Notes: generated from the letters alone by a model not told the origin. A stretch of DNA of 64,000 bases from Oscillospiraceae bacterium (GCA_902778275.1 CACYXE010000014.1:1-64000); one strand, 5' to 3'. Positions 51,962 through 60,333 are shown, counted from the stretch's first letter. A program made the numbers and translations.

Positions 51962-52811
51962 GATCTTAAAAGGCGCGCCGGCGGCGGCAGCCATTACCGA
52001 GGACCTGATCACCCGGGCCGAAAAGTTGAAGGCGGCGGGCGTCACGCCCTGTCTGGCCATCCTGCGCGTGGGCCGGCGGCCGGACGATCTGGCCTATGAG
52101 CGAGGCGCGATCAAGCGCTGCGAGAAGATCGGGATCCGGGTGGTCTCTGTGGTTCTGCCTGCCGAATGCAGCCAGGAAGATCTGCTGGCTCAGCTCCGGA
52201 CCATTAACCGGGACGCCGCCATCCACGGCTGTCTGATGTTCCGGCCCCTGCCGAAGCATCTGGACGAGCAGGCGGCCTGCGAGACACTTGCGCCGGAGAA
52301 GGATGTGGACAGCATGACGGCCGCATCCCTCAACACGGTATTCACCGGCCGGGGCAAGGGCTATGCCCCCTGCACGGCCCAGTCCTGCCTGGAGATCCTG
52401 GACCACTATGGGATCGACCCGGCGGGGAAAAACGTGGCGGTCATTGGTCGGAGCCTGGTCATCGGCAAGCCGGTGTCCATGATGCTCCAGAGCCGCAACG
52501 CCACCGTCACCATGTGTCACACCAAAACCGTGGATATGCCCGCAGTTTGCCGCCGGGCGGAGATCCTGGTGGTGGCCGCCGGCAAGGCTGGCGTGGTGGA
52601 CGGGAGCTTTACCAATCCCGACCAGGTGATCATCGACGTGGGCGTCAATGCCGCGCCCGGCGGCGGCATCTGCGGCGACGTGCAGTTCGATGCGGTGGAG
52701 CCGCGGGTCCGGGCCATCAGTCCGGTGCCCAGCGGCGTAGGCGCCGTCACCACGGCGGTGCTGTGCAAGCATGTGATCGAGGCGGCCGAGAAAGCGGCAG
52801 CCGGAGCCTGA
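51954..52811 (+). CDS. folD: Methylene-THF dehydrogenase (FolD, cyclohydrolase residues lost)
   Basis: A 285-residue FolD-fold protein. The dehydrogenase side is intact: VIGRSLVIGKPVSMML for the NAD(P) site and PVPSGVGAVTTAVL near the end. Aligned with Escherichia coli FolD, the YxxxK catalytic Lys54 is Ala52 here, and Gln98 of VQLPLP is Phe96; Asp121 is kept (Asp119). DVDG is DVDS. It is therefore probably a dehydrogenase only, with FchA supplying cyclohydrolase activity. Confidence 0.9.
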   Translation: MAEILKGAPAAAAITEDLITRAEKLKAAGVTPCLAILRVGRRPDDLAYERGAIKRCEKIGIRVVSVVLPAECSQEDLLAQLRTINRDAAIHGCLMFRPLPKHLDEQAACETLAPEKDVDSMTAASLNTVFTGRGKGYAPCTAQSCLEILDHYGIDPAGKNVAVIGRSLVIGKPVSMMLQSRNATVTMCHTKTVDMPAVCRRAEILVVAAGKAGVVDGSFTNPDQVIIDVGVNAAPGGGICGDVQFDAVEPRVRAISPVPSGVGAVTTAVLCKHVIEAAEKAAAGA

Positions 52812-52828
52812 ACGCCGCAGCACAGACC

Positions 52829-52878
52829 AAAAATCTCCCGTACCGCGACCCTTTTCGGTCACGGTACGGGAGATTTTT
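52829..52878. terminator. Bidirectional terminator
   Basis: A long hairpin pairs 52829-52850 with 52857-52878 with one mismatch and a CTTTTC loop. A and T runs flank both sides. It serves folD (plus) and the zinc-ribbon gene (minus). Confidence 0.88.
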
Positions 52879-52898
52879 TATGGAGCGCTTGCGGCGGC

Positions 52899-53693
52899 TC
52901 ACCAGTCACTGTCCCAGTCGGTGCTGCCGCTGTCCCAGTCACTGTCGCCCCAGTCCCAGTCGTCATCGTCGTCCCAGTCGCTGTCGTAGCTGGGAGCCAC
53001 ATAGTAGCTGCTGTCGCTGAAATCCTCGACGCCGTAGCTGGAGGAGTAGTCGGAGGAGCTGTAGTAATCGGAGTAGTTTTCCTCCAGCTCCGTGTCAACG
53101 ACGGCGGGGATCCAGTCATAATCGTCATCATAGGTGTACCAGGTGTCGTTCTGGTTGTAGTAATAGCTGCCGTTGTACTGATAGTAGCCGTTGTGATTGT
53201 AGCGGTTTCGGATGTGGCTTCCCACGGACAGGAGAAGGTTTATAAGCAGGAGGATGACAAGAACCATCCAGACCAGGCTCTTGCCGCCGCTGTTCCTGCT
53301 GCGGCTGGACGCAGTGCTACGGTTGACCCGCTGTCGCTGGAGATCGACCTCGCTGCGCAGCTTCTGGTAGATTTCATTGACCGCATAGGCTTCATCTTCG
53401 CCCCGGTAGCGGATGGCCCGGCTGCCGTCGGCCTTGTTTTTGTACACCACGAACATGCCCTCGTCATCCTGATAGATGCCGAAGGCCTTGGGTGCCCGGT
53501 AATCCTGGCCCAGAAAGAAGCGCATCTTCGCCAGCGGCAGCTTCTTCGCCGCGCAGAAGTTCTGCAGCTCCGCGATGGTTTTCGGCACACCGGAGGCGCT
53601 GCGCTGCATGTGATCATTGGGGGCGCCGCAGCTGGGGCAGACGGCGTCCGTATCCTTGATATAGTTGCCGCAGTAGTCGCATTTGACCTTCAT
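52899..53693 (-). CDS. Zinc-ribbon membrane protein with Asp/Trp/Tyr/Ser-rich tail
   Basis: A 264-residue protein of unknown function. The N-terminal zinc ribbon CDYC...CPSC (residues 5-22) precedes a small domain (about 38-125), one membrane span (about 140-160), and an exported or cytosolic tail of about 100 residues. The tail is extremely rich in Tyr, Asn, Ser, then Asp and Trp (repeats like DSDWD). It overlaps the upstream gene by 4 bases (ATGA), so the two are co-translated. Confidence 0.8.
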   Translation of the reverse strand: MKVKCDYCGNYIKDTDAVCPSCGAPNDHMQRSASGVPKTIAELQNFCAAKKLPLAKMRFFLGQDYRAPKAFGIYQDDEGMFVVYKNKADGSRAIRYRGEDEAYAVNEIYQKLRSEVDLQRQRVNRSTASSRSRNSGGKSLVWMVLVILLLINLLLSVGSHIRNRYNHNGYYQYNGSYYYNQNDTWYTYDDDYDWIPAVVDTELEENYSDYYSSSDYSSSYGVEDFSDSSYYVAPSYDSDWDDDDDWDWGDSDWDSGSTDWDSDW

Positions 53694-53974
53694 GATTTGA
53701 TTTTCCCCTTGGCCAGATAGTAAATCATGAAGCGGTGACGGATCTCCTTTACGTCGGGCCCGTCACCCGAGAAGATCACCTTGGTGCATGGCAGAACGAT
53801 GAAGCCGCCGATGACCTGAGCCGCGCCGATGACCTCATCCGGCATTTCCGTCACCTCCACCTCACAGGCGCCGAAGTGAAAGCGGCCGGGGGCGACCTCC
53901 TCCACATCGGGCTGGCTGCGGAAAAAGCCCTCCGCCCGGGCATAAGGGATCGCCCATTTTTCCGGAAAAATCAT
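53690..53974 (-). CDS. Conserved hypothetical protein, 94 aa
   Basis: A 94-residue soluble protein with no recognised domain. The middle alternates short beta strands (RFHFGACEVEVTEM, GFIVLPCTKVIFSGD). AGGAGG precedes the ATG. It is translationally coupled to the zinc-ribbon membrane protein, so the two probably act together. A TTTCCA-17-TATGAT promoter candidate is at 54062-54090 on the minus strand. Confidence 0.75.
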   Translation of the reverse strand: MIFPEKWAIPYARAEGFFRSQPDVEEVAPGRFHFGACEVEVTEMPDEVIGAAQVIGGFIVLPCTKVIFSGDGPDVKEIRHRFMIYYLAKGKIKS

Positions 53975-54154
53975 AAGTACCTCCTGCTGCTGAAAACAGA
54001 TCTGCCGGGACCTCGCTGCAGCGCATCAAGGGCCGGGTCGTATGTGTTCGGGTTCGCCTCTATCATATACCAAAACGCGCCGCTTGGAAAGTCTTTCTTT
54101 TTCTGCGCGGGCGGGCTGTCAGGCGCCCGGCCATGACAAGAGCTTGACGATGGC

Positions 54155-54183
54155 TTGCAAGCGGCGCTTTTTTGAAGTATGAT
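54155..54183 (+). promoter_or_regulatory. Promoter of the iron alcohol dehydrogenase gene
   Basis: TTGCAA at 54155-54160 and TATGAT at 54178-54183 with a 17-base spacer; a leader of about 95 bases follows. Confidence 0.7.
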
Positions 54184-54284
54184 AAATGAAAAGACAGATG
54201 ACCGTTTGGCGAAGCGCGGGCGTTGTGCTGCGTCATCTCCGGCGGCCGCTCGATCTTACGGAACATCAGAGGAGGAACCTGAAC

Positions 54285-55496
54285 ATGGGCGCGATCAAAA
54301 AGGCGTATTACCGCAGCTTTCAGGCGGTATTCAATGTGGGGGCGCGGGCCCTGTACTGGCGGCGGCCGATCCCGGTCTCCGGCGTGGGCAGCGTACAGAA
54401 GATCCCGGAGCTGTTGAAAAAGGAGAAGGTCGGCAAGGTCATGGTGGTCACGGGTCCCACTGTGGGCAAGCGTCTGGCGCCCAGGATCCTGACGGAGCTG
54501 GACAAGGCAGGCATCCAATATACGCACTTTGACCAGGTGGAGGCCAACCCCTCCGTGAACACGGTCAACAAGATCCAGAAGCTGTATCTGGACAGCGGCT
54601 GCGAGGGCTTTATCGCCATCGGCGGCGGCTCGCCCATGGACGCGGCCAAGGCCGCCGCGGCGCGGGTGGTGCGGCCCCGGACCTCCGTGGGCCAGATGGC
54701 CGGGCTGCTGAAGGTGGGCAAAAAGATCCCGCCCTATATCGCGGTGCCTACTACCGCCGGTACCGGTTCGGAGACCACCATCGCCGCTGTTATCACCGAC
54801 AGCGACACCCATCACAAGTACGCCCTGATGGACCTGCACCTGGTGCCCAAGTACGCGGTGCTGGACCCGGAGATGACCCGGGAGCTGCCCAGGAAGATCA
54901 CCTCCACCACCGGCATGGACGCGCTGACCCATGCGGTGGAAGCCTATGTGTGCTGGACCTACAACACCAATGAGAGCATCCGCCTGGCCGAGGAGGCCGT
55001 GTGTGAGATCTTCCGCTACCTGGAGCGGGCATACAACGACGGCAGCGACATGGAGGCCCGGACCCAGATGCTCATCGCCGCCTACAAGGCGGGCTTCGCC
55101 TTTACCCGGGCGGGCGTGGGCAATGTGCACGCCATCGCCCATACCCTGGGCGGCCTGTACAACACGCCCCACGGCCTGGCCAACGCGGTGATCCTGCCCA
55201 TCGTGCTGGAGGACTACGGCGCGGCGGTGCACGAAAAGCTGGCCCATCTGGCGGAGCTGACCGGCGTGAAGTTTAACGGGACCGACGCGGAGAAGGCCAG
55301 GGCTTTCATCGACGAGATCCGCGCCATGAACCGGCGCATGGACATCCCCACCGGCTTTGATTTCATCCAGGAAAAAGATATCCCCCAGATGATCGAATGG
55401 GCACTGGCGGAGGCGAATCCCGTCTACCCGGTGCCTGTGGTCTATGACAGGAAACGCTGTGAGAAGGTCATCCGCCGCATCATCGCGGAGGCCTGA
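54285..55496 (+). CDS. Iron-containing alcohol dehydrogenase
   Basis: A 403-residue group III alcohol dehydrogenase. The NAD(P) site is GGGSPMDAAKAAA; metal ligands lie in DALTHAVEAY and HAIAHTLGGLYNTPHG. TTAGTGSE is the family's active-site loop. AGAGGAGG supports the ATG at 54285; an upstream in-frame ATG at 54186 overlaps the promoter. The substrate (butanol, propanediol or another alcohol) cannot be told. Confidence 0.92.
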   Translation: MGAIKKAYYRSFQAVFNVGARALYWRRPIPVSGVGSVQKIPELLKKEKVGKVMVVTGPTVGKRLAPRILTELDKAGIQYTHFDQVEANPSVNTVNKIQKLYLDSGCEGFIAIGGGSPMDAAKAAAARVVRPRTSVGQMAGLLKVGKKIPPYIAVPTTAGTGSETTIAAVITDSDTHHKYALMDLHLVPKYAVLDPEMTRELPRKITSTTGMDALTHAVEAYVCWTYNTNESIRLAEEAVCEIFRYLERAYNDGSDMEARTQMLIAAYKAGFAFTRAGVGNVHAIAHTLGGLYNTPHGLANAVILPIVLEDYGAAVHEKLAHLAELTGVKFNGTDAEKARAFIDEIRAMNRRMDIPTGFDFIQEKDIPQMIEWALAEANPVYPVPVVYDRKRCEKVIRRIIAEA

Positions 55497-55516
55497 ACAG
55501 CGTATACACCGGGCAG

Positions 55517-55559
55517 AAACGGACAGCAGCCGCCCGATCGGGCGGCTGCTGTCCGTTTT
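55517..55559. terminator. Perfect 42-base palindrome, bidirectional terminator
   Basis: Arms 55517-55537 and 55538-55558 are perfectly complementary with no spacer, and A and T runs lie at the two ends. It separates the convergent alcohol dehydrogenase and TSUP permease genes. Confidence 0.85.
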
Positions 55560-55573
55560 GCCGGATTTGAAGT

Positions 55574-56332
55574 TCATTCCGTCAGGATCTTGATGAGCAG
55601 AAGGGCCAGCACCACCAGGATGATGGGCCGTACGATCCTCGCCCCCTTGCTCAGCACCAGGCCGGAGCCGATGTAATTGCCCAGCATGTTGCAGGCGGCG
55701 GCCGCCAGTCCCAGGGGGATCAGCACCGTCCCGTTGAGGAGAAAGACCGCCAGCGAGGTGATGTTGGTGGTCAGGTTGATGACCTTGGCCTGGGCGTTGG
55801 CGGCGCCAACGCTGAGCCTGGCGAAAACCGTAAAGGCGATGATGAGAAAGGTTCCGGTGCCGGGCCCGTAAAAGCCGTCGTAGACCCCGATGAGCAGGGC
55901 GGCCAGAACGCAGACCGTCAGCGTGCGCCGGTCCACGACGATCCTGTCGCTGCCGGTCTCGGGAAAGAGCCGCCGGTTGAGTACGAAGAAGGCTGCCGCC
56001 GGCAGGGCGATGAAAAGAATGCCGCGGATCAGCTGCTCGCTGGCCAGCAGGGAGAGATTGGAGCCCAGGGCGGAACCGACCATAGCCGCCGCGATGCCGG
56101 GGAGCACCAGCTTGAAATTGACCAGGCCCTTGCGGATGAAGCGGGCGGTGGCCAGGGAGGTGCCGCAGGCGGAGGACAGCTTGTTGGTGCCGATGGCCAG
56201 ATGCATGGGCAGCCCCGCGAAGATATAGGCGGGCAGGGAGATCAGGCCCCCGCCCCCGGCGATGGAGTCCACAAAGCCGGCCAGAAACAGCAGCGGGCAG
56301 ACGATCAAAAACATTTTCGGCGTCAGCGCCAT
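55574..56332 (-). CDS. TSUP family sulfite exporter TauE/SafE-like permease
   Basis: A 252-residue membrane protein with about eight spans in two repeats. Each opens with the family glycine-rich motif: GFVDSIAGGGGLISLP near residue 20 and GVYDGFYGPGTGTF near residue 150. It likely moves a small organosulfur or organic anion. The ATG at 56332 has GGGAGGG upstream. A minus-strand promoter, TTGACA-17-CAAAAT, is at 56361-56389. Confidence 0.87.
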   Translation of the reverse strand: MALTPKMFLIVCPLLFLAGFVDSIAGGGGLISLPAYIFAGLPMHLAIGTNKLSSACGTSLATARFIRKGLVNFKLVLPGIAAAMVGSALGSNLSLLASEQLIRGILFIALPAAAFFVLNRRLFPETGSDRIVVDRRTLTVCVLAALLIGVYDGFYGPGTGTFLIIAFTVFARLSVGAANAQAKVINLTTNITSLAVFLLNGTVLIPLGLAAAACNMLGNYIGSGLVLSKGARIVRPIILVVLALLLIKILTE

Positions 56333-56407
56333 AATATCCCTCCCTTCCCTCGCGGTGCACATTTTGCCACAGCGGCAACACTTTGTCAAATGCTCTTTTG
56401 AAAAGGC

Positions 56408-56436
56408 TTGCAATGGGGCGGCGACTGTGATATAAA
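56408..56436 (+). promoter_or_regulatory. Promoter of the ThrE-type exporter genes
   Basis: TTGCAA at 56408-56413 and TATAAA at 56431-56436 with a 17-base spacer and an extended -10 TGA, divergent from the TSUP gene. Confidence 0.75.
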
Positions 56437-56526
56437 GGGTGTCCTGTCAGGGAAAAACAAGATCCGCCGTATGTGCGCAGGCGGCGGGGCTTCGTATCGA
56501 TATGGGATAAGAGGAGCATCAAAGAG

Positions 56527-57300
56527 ATGACACTTTCAAAAGAAGAGCAGAGCGTGCTGCTGGACAGCCTGCTGGAGATGGGCGAGCTGCTGCTGGACGC
56601 GGGGGCGGAGATCAGCCGCGTGGAGGACACGCTGAGCCGCATGGGGACCGCCTACGGCGCCCAGCGGATGGACGTGTTCGTGATCACCTCCATCATCAGC
56701 ATGACCATGGAATTTCCCGGCCAGGAGGCCCTGACCGAGACCCGGCGCATCCGCGCCAACGGGCAGACGGATTTTTACCGGGTGGAAAAGCTCAATGAGC
56801 TGAGCCGGACTTGCTGCGCCGGGCCGCTGCCCCTGGCCGAGCTCCGGCAGCGGCTGGATCGGATCGCCGCCGGGCACAAGCCCTTTGCCGCCGTGCTGGG
56901 CGGCAGTATTCTGGCGGGCGGCAGCTTTGCCCTGTTTTTCGGCGGGACGCTGTGGGACGGGCTGGCCGCCGCCGTGTTTGGCGCGGCGATCTGTTTTCTG
57001 CAGGATCGGCTGGGCCATACCCGGCTCAATGCCGCAGCCTACAACCTTTTGATCTCCCTGCTGATCGGCCTGGGCGTGGGCCTTGCCGCGGCTTTGCTCC
57101 CGGCTTTACACATGGACAAGATCCTGATCGGCGATATCATGCTGCTGATCCCGGGGCTTGCCATGACCAACGCCATACGCAACATGCTGCTGGGGGATAC
57201 CATATCCGGCGTGGTGCGTCTGGCGGAGAGCCTGATCTGGGCGGCAGCCCTGGCGGGCGGTTTTATGGTGGCGCTGACGATAGTCAACGTCCTGCACTGA
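56527..57300 (+). CDS. Threonine/serine exporter N-terminal domain protein (ThrE-like)
   Basis: A 257-residue protein matching the N-terminal half of ThrE (DUF1212). A cytosolic part (about 1-110, GELLLDAGAEISRVEDTLSRM) is followed by about five membrane spans. In actinobacteria ThrE is a single chain; here the two halves are separate adjacent genes. GAGGAG supports the ATG at 56527. Confidence 0.88.
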   Translation: MTLSKEEQSVLLDSLLEMGELLLDAGAEISRVEDTLSRMGTAYGAQRMDVFVITSIISMTMEFPGQEALTETRRIRANGQTDFYRVEKLNELSRTCCAGPLPLAELRQRLDRIAAGHKPFAAVLGGSILAGGSFALFFGGTLWDGLAAAVFGAAICFLQDRLGHTRLNAAAYNLLISLLIGLGVGLAAALLPALHMDKILIGDIMLLIPGLAMTNAIRNMLLGDTISGVVRLAESLIWAAALAGGFMVALTIVNVLH

Positions 57301-57311
57301 GGAGGGATCGC

Positions 57312-57740
57312 ATGCACGATATCATCATCCAGCTGGTGACGGCGTTCACCGGCTCTCTGGGCTTTTCCCTGCTGTTCGGCCTGCGCAGGCGCTATCTGCC
57401 CCCGGCCTCCCTGGGCGGCATGCTGGCCTGGGGGATCTATCTGGCGGTGGACGCCTGGCTGCAGAGCGGTTTTCTGGCCTGCCTGCTGGGCGCGGCTTTC
57501 GCGGTGCTGTATGCGGAGCTGCTGGCCAGACGGCTGAAGACTCCGGCGATCCTGTTTGTGGTCCCGGCGATCCTGCCCCTGGTACCCGGGAGCTTCCTCT
57601 ATTACGCCATGAGCAGCGCCGTGCGGGGCGAGCTGGAGCTGGCCCGCAGCTACGGCAGACAGACCGCGCTCTACGCCCTGGCCATCGCCGCCGGCATCAG
57701 CTTTATGATCGCCGCCCGGGAGCTGCGCACCAGGCGCTGA
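57312..57740 (+). CDS. Threonine/serine exporter C-terminal domain protein (DUF3815)
   Basis: A 142-residue membrane protein with about four spans (FVVPAILPLVPGSFLYYAM is typical of the DUF3815 half of ThrE). It starts 11 bases after the N-terminal half with GGAGGG between, so the pair probably forms one exporter for small amino acids. Confidence 0.85.
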   Translation: MHDIIIQLVTAFTGSLGFSLLFGLRRRYLPPASLGGMLAWGIYLAVDAWLQSGFLACLLGAAFAVLYAELLARRLKTPAILFVVPAILPLVPGSFLYYAMSSAVRGELELARSYGRQTALYALAIAAGISFMIAARELRTRR

Positions 57741-57765
57741 ACCCGGACAAACGCCGTAAATGTAT

Positions 57766-57797
57766 AAGGCCTGCGTGCAGATGCACGCAGGCTTTAT
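57766..57797 (+). terminator. Terminator after the ThrE-like pair
   Basis: A 13-bp stem with one G-T pair (57766-57778 with 57783-57795) and an AGAT loop, between convergent genes. Confidence 0.75.
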
Positions 57798-57803
57798 TGC
57801 GTT

Positions 57804-58499
57804 TCAGCTCAGCACCTTGCCCAGCACCCGCAGAGGCAGAGTGGAGGATACGACGATGTCGCGGTATTTGGGGTTGAGGGAGTGAAGCCGGGCGGCGCCG
57901 TCGGCCAGGACCAGCTCCTTCAGATAGGCCTCCCCGTCATAGAGGAAGATGCCGATCTCCCCGGACATGAGCGTGCGCTGTTGGCGCACCCAGATGGTCT
58001 GGCCGTTGTGGAAGCGGGGCTCCATACTGTCCCCCGCCACCCGGACGCCGAAGTTGGAGCCTTCGGGCACCTCGACGCCGCACTCCACCATCTCGTAGTT
58101 TTCTCCGTCCAAAAACTGTCCGGTGCCGGCGGAGACGGCCAGCTCGTACAGGGGCAGCATCCGAAGGGGGCGGGGCGGCTCCTCCCGCAGCGGCTGGCGG
58201 AACTGCGCGCTTTTGCGCAGGAGCGCGGCGTATTCCCGCACCCGCTCCCGGCCCAGCCGGTTCAAGCCGCTGAAGACGTCCCCGGGCTGGTTCAGGAACT
58301 CCCCCAGCACGTCCTGGATCCGGAGGATCTTGCACAGCGCCAGAAATTGCTCCGCGTTGGGCGTCACCCGGTCGGTCTCCCACTTGGAGACGGCCTGCTT
58401 GGTGACCTGGATATCCTCCTGCTCCAGCCGCGCCACCAGCGCATTCTGGGACAGGCCCAACGCCTTTCGCCGGGCGGACAGTACACTGCCGATGCTCAT
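57804..58499 (-). CDS. XRE-S24 LexA/CI-like self-cleaving repressor
   Basis: A 231-residue repressor. The N-terminal XRE helix-turn-helix (LGLSQNALVARLEQEDIQ, TKQAVSKWE) is joined to a C-terminal S24 peptidase domain with Ser in AGDSMEP and Lys in AYLKEL. The Ala-Gly in AVSAGTG is the probable self-cleavage site. RecA-stimulated cleavage would lift repression after DNA damage. It is the last gene of a Y-polymerase/YolD/repressor operon, overlapping YolD by 4 bases, so it likely controls its own operon. Confidence 0.9.
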   Translation of the reverse strand: MSIGSVLSARRKALGLSQNALVARLEQEDIQVTKQAVSKWETDRVTPNAEQFLALCKILRIQDVLGEFLNQPGDVFSGLNRLGRERVREYAALLRKSAQFRQPLREEPPRPLRMLPLYELAVSAGTGQFLDGENYEMVECGVEVPEGSNFGVRVAGDSMEPRFHNGQTIWVRQQRTLMSGEIGIFLYDGEAYLKELVLADGAARLHSLNPKYRDIVVSSTLPLRVLGKVLS

Positions 58500-58816
58500 A
58501 GTGTTCCCTCGCTTTCTTCGATGCTCAAAATGTCGTCCAGCGGGATCTTCAGCCCGCCGGTCAGGAGGCGGCGCGCGTCCAGGTCGATCCGCTTCAGGGC
58601 GCCCCGCGCCTCCACATATTGTCCGTTGAGATAATAGGTCACGCAGATCCGCTTCCCCGGGCAGAGCGCCCGCAGCTGCCGGTCCAGCGCCGCCTGGGCG
58701 TCCTCGCCCAGGAGCACCCGGGGGACGCTCTGCTCTTCCGCGGCGGAGATGAAATCCCCGAAGCCCTTCAGCGCCGCGTAGGGAGCGAAGATCTTCGCCC
58801 GCTGTCCGTTGTTCAT
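58496..58816 (-). CDS. YolD-like family protein
   Basis: A 106-residue YolD-like protein. In Firmicutes YolD-type genes sit next to UvrX/UmuC-type Y-family polymerases and are thought to be functional analogues of UmuD. Here the gene overlaps both the polymerase gene and the repressor gene by 4 bases. The sequence has the small beta-rich pattern RICVTYYLNGQYVEARGALKRID. Confidence 0.8.
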   Translation of the reverse strand: MNNGQRAKIFAPYAALKGFGDFISAAEEQSVPRVLLGEDAQAALDRQLRALCPGKRICVTYYLNGQYVEARGALKRIDLDARRLLTGGLKIPLDDILSIEESEGTL

Positions 58817-60189
58817 CCTGCTCTGTGCCCTCCTACCTGGCTGTTGCGTTCGATGGTCTTGGCGCCTTCCAGCAGGTTCATCCCCTTGAAGATGCCGTTT
58901 CTGCCGTATTTTTTCTTGATGCCCACGATGGTCTTCTGCAGACGCTTTTCTTTTTCCTGCTGCTGGGGGGAGGAAAAAATGTCATACTGCCAGTTCAGCT
59001 CGTCCTGTACCCGGTTGAAGCAGACGCCCACGTGGAAGACCGGCAGATCGTGGACGGCGATCCGATCGTACAGGGCCGCCGTATGCTCCAGGATCACCCT
59101 GGTGGAGCTGGTGGGCGCACCCAGGGCGATGGTACCGTGGGCGGGCTTGTGGTCCGCGGAGAAGCCGTAGGCCAGGGTGATGCTGACGGAGGCGGCGGAC
59201 AGGCCTCTGTCCGCCAAGTCCAGACTCAGCAGCTCCGCCATCTCCAACACCAGCAGCCGGGCCCCCGGAATGTCATAGCCGGTATGGAGCGTCTGCCCGG
59301 AGGAGAGAGACTGCTCCCGGGGGACGTAGGCCTTGATGTCCGCCATGGTGGTGCTCTCCCGCCCCCAGGCGTGGTCGATGAGCAGCTGGGCGTTGATGCC
59401 GAAGGCCCGATACAGCGGGGCCTCCTGGGCCTGGGCCACGTCCCGCATGCTGCGCAGACCCAGATGCTCCAGCCGCCCCACGGTACCCCGGTTGATCATC
59501 CAGAAATCCGTCAGCGGTCGGTGATCCCACAGGAGCTCTCGATAGCTCTCCTCGGTGAGAATGCCGATATAATCCGCCGCACGTTTGGAGATGATGTCCA
59601 GCGCCACCTTGGCCAGGTAGAGATTCGGCCCGATGCCGCAGGTGGCGGTGATGCCGGTGGTTTCCAGGATGTCCGCCATGAGCATGCGCGCAAAGCCCTT
59701 GGGGTCTGTGCGCCAGAAGCCCATGTAATCGGTGATGTCCAGAAAGGACTCGTCGATGGAGTAGACGTGGATATGCTCCTTGGCCACATACTTTAAAAGC
59801 GTGGCGTAGATGCGCGCCGAGCAGGCCATGTAGTGGGTCATCTGGGGCGGCGCGACGATATAGTCCAGCTCCAGGGAGGGGTCGGCGCGCAGGGCCGGGG
59901 CGCTGTATGAGCGGCCGGTGAAGCGGCGGCCCGGCGCCTGCGCCCGGCGGCGGGCGTTGATTTCGGCGACCTTTTCGACCACCGTGAACAGCCGCGGGCG
60001 GCCGGGCACCCCCAGCGCCTTCAGACTGGGGGACACGGCGAGACAGATCGTCCTGTCCGTCCGCTCCGGGTCCGCCACCACCAGATTGGTACTCAGCGGA
60101 TCCAGCCCCCGCTCCACGCATTCCACGGAGGCATAGTAGGATTTCAGATCGATGCAGAGATAGCTTCTCTCCTTAGCCAAGCGCCTCAC
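58813..60189 (-). CDS. Y-family DNA polymerase (UmuC/UvrX type)
   Basis: A 458-residue lesion-bypass polymerase. Catalytic motifs are CIDLKSYYASVEC at residue 12 and YSIDESFLDITDY near residue 143; helix-hairpin-helix and little-finger regions follow. The LKSYYASVEC form, rather than DMDAFFASVE, marks the UvrX/UmuC group rather than DinB. It is first in a three-gene operon with YolD and an S24 repressor, a compact inducible mutagenesis cassette. Confidence 0.92.
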   Translation of the reverse strand: MRRLAKERSYLCIDLKSYYASVECVERGLDPLSTNLVVADPERTDRTICLAVSPSLKALGVPGRPRLFTVVEKVAEINARRRAQAPGRRFTGRSYSAPALRADPSLELDYIVAPPQMTHYMACSARIYATLLKYVAKEHIHVYSIDESFLDITDYMGFWRTDPKGFARMLMADILETTGITATCGIGPNLYLAKVALDIISKRAADYIGILTEESYRELLWDHRPLTDFWMINRGTVGRLEHLGLRSMRDVAQAQEAPLYRAFGINAQLLIDHAWGRESTTMADIKAYVPREQSLSSGQTLHTGYDIPGARLLVLEMAELLSLDLADRGLSAASVSITLAYGFSADHKPAHGTIALGAPTSSTRVILEHTAALYDRIAVHDLPVFHVGVCFNRVQDELNWQYDIFSSPQQQEKEKRLQKTIVGIKKKYGRNGIFKGMNLLEGAKTIERNSQVGGHRAG

Positions 60190-60192
60190 CCC

Positions 60193-60251
60193 AACAATAT
60201 CCCAATAAGATACTTAACTACATTATAATCTCTAAACAAGCAACTTGTCAA
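60193..60251 (-). promoter_or_regulatory. Promoter and operator region of the mutagenesis cassette
   Basis: On the minus strand TTGACA (60246-60251) and TATAAT (60222-60227) with an 18-base spacer. Just downstream, at about 60197-60213, lies the imperfect palindrome TATCTTATTGGGATA, a candidate site for the cassette's own repressor. No canonical LexA box (CGAAC-N4-GTTCG) is present. Confidence 0.65.
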
Positions 60252-60274
60252 GAAGGTTTTTGTTGACAGAGGAT

Positions 60275-60316
60275 AAAAAACAGCAGTGGGCCTTCCGTGT
60301 GGAAGGTCCACTGCTG
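60275..60316 (-). terminator. Terminator of the gene at 60334
   Basis: A 16-bp stem with one G-T pair (60281-60296 with 60301-60316) and a GTGT loop; six A at 60275-60280 give the minus-strand T tract. Confidence 0.88.
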
Positions 60317-60333
60317 CTGTCTTCAGCGATGTT

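Noticed and set aside
49484..52060. An 858-residue open frame on the minus strand opposite fhs, fchA and folD
   Set aside because: It is antisense to three well-supported genes, has no ribosome site or known domains, and is His/Gln/Val-rich as expected from GC-rich complement of coding DNA.
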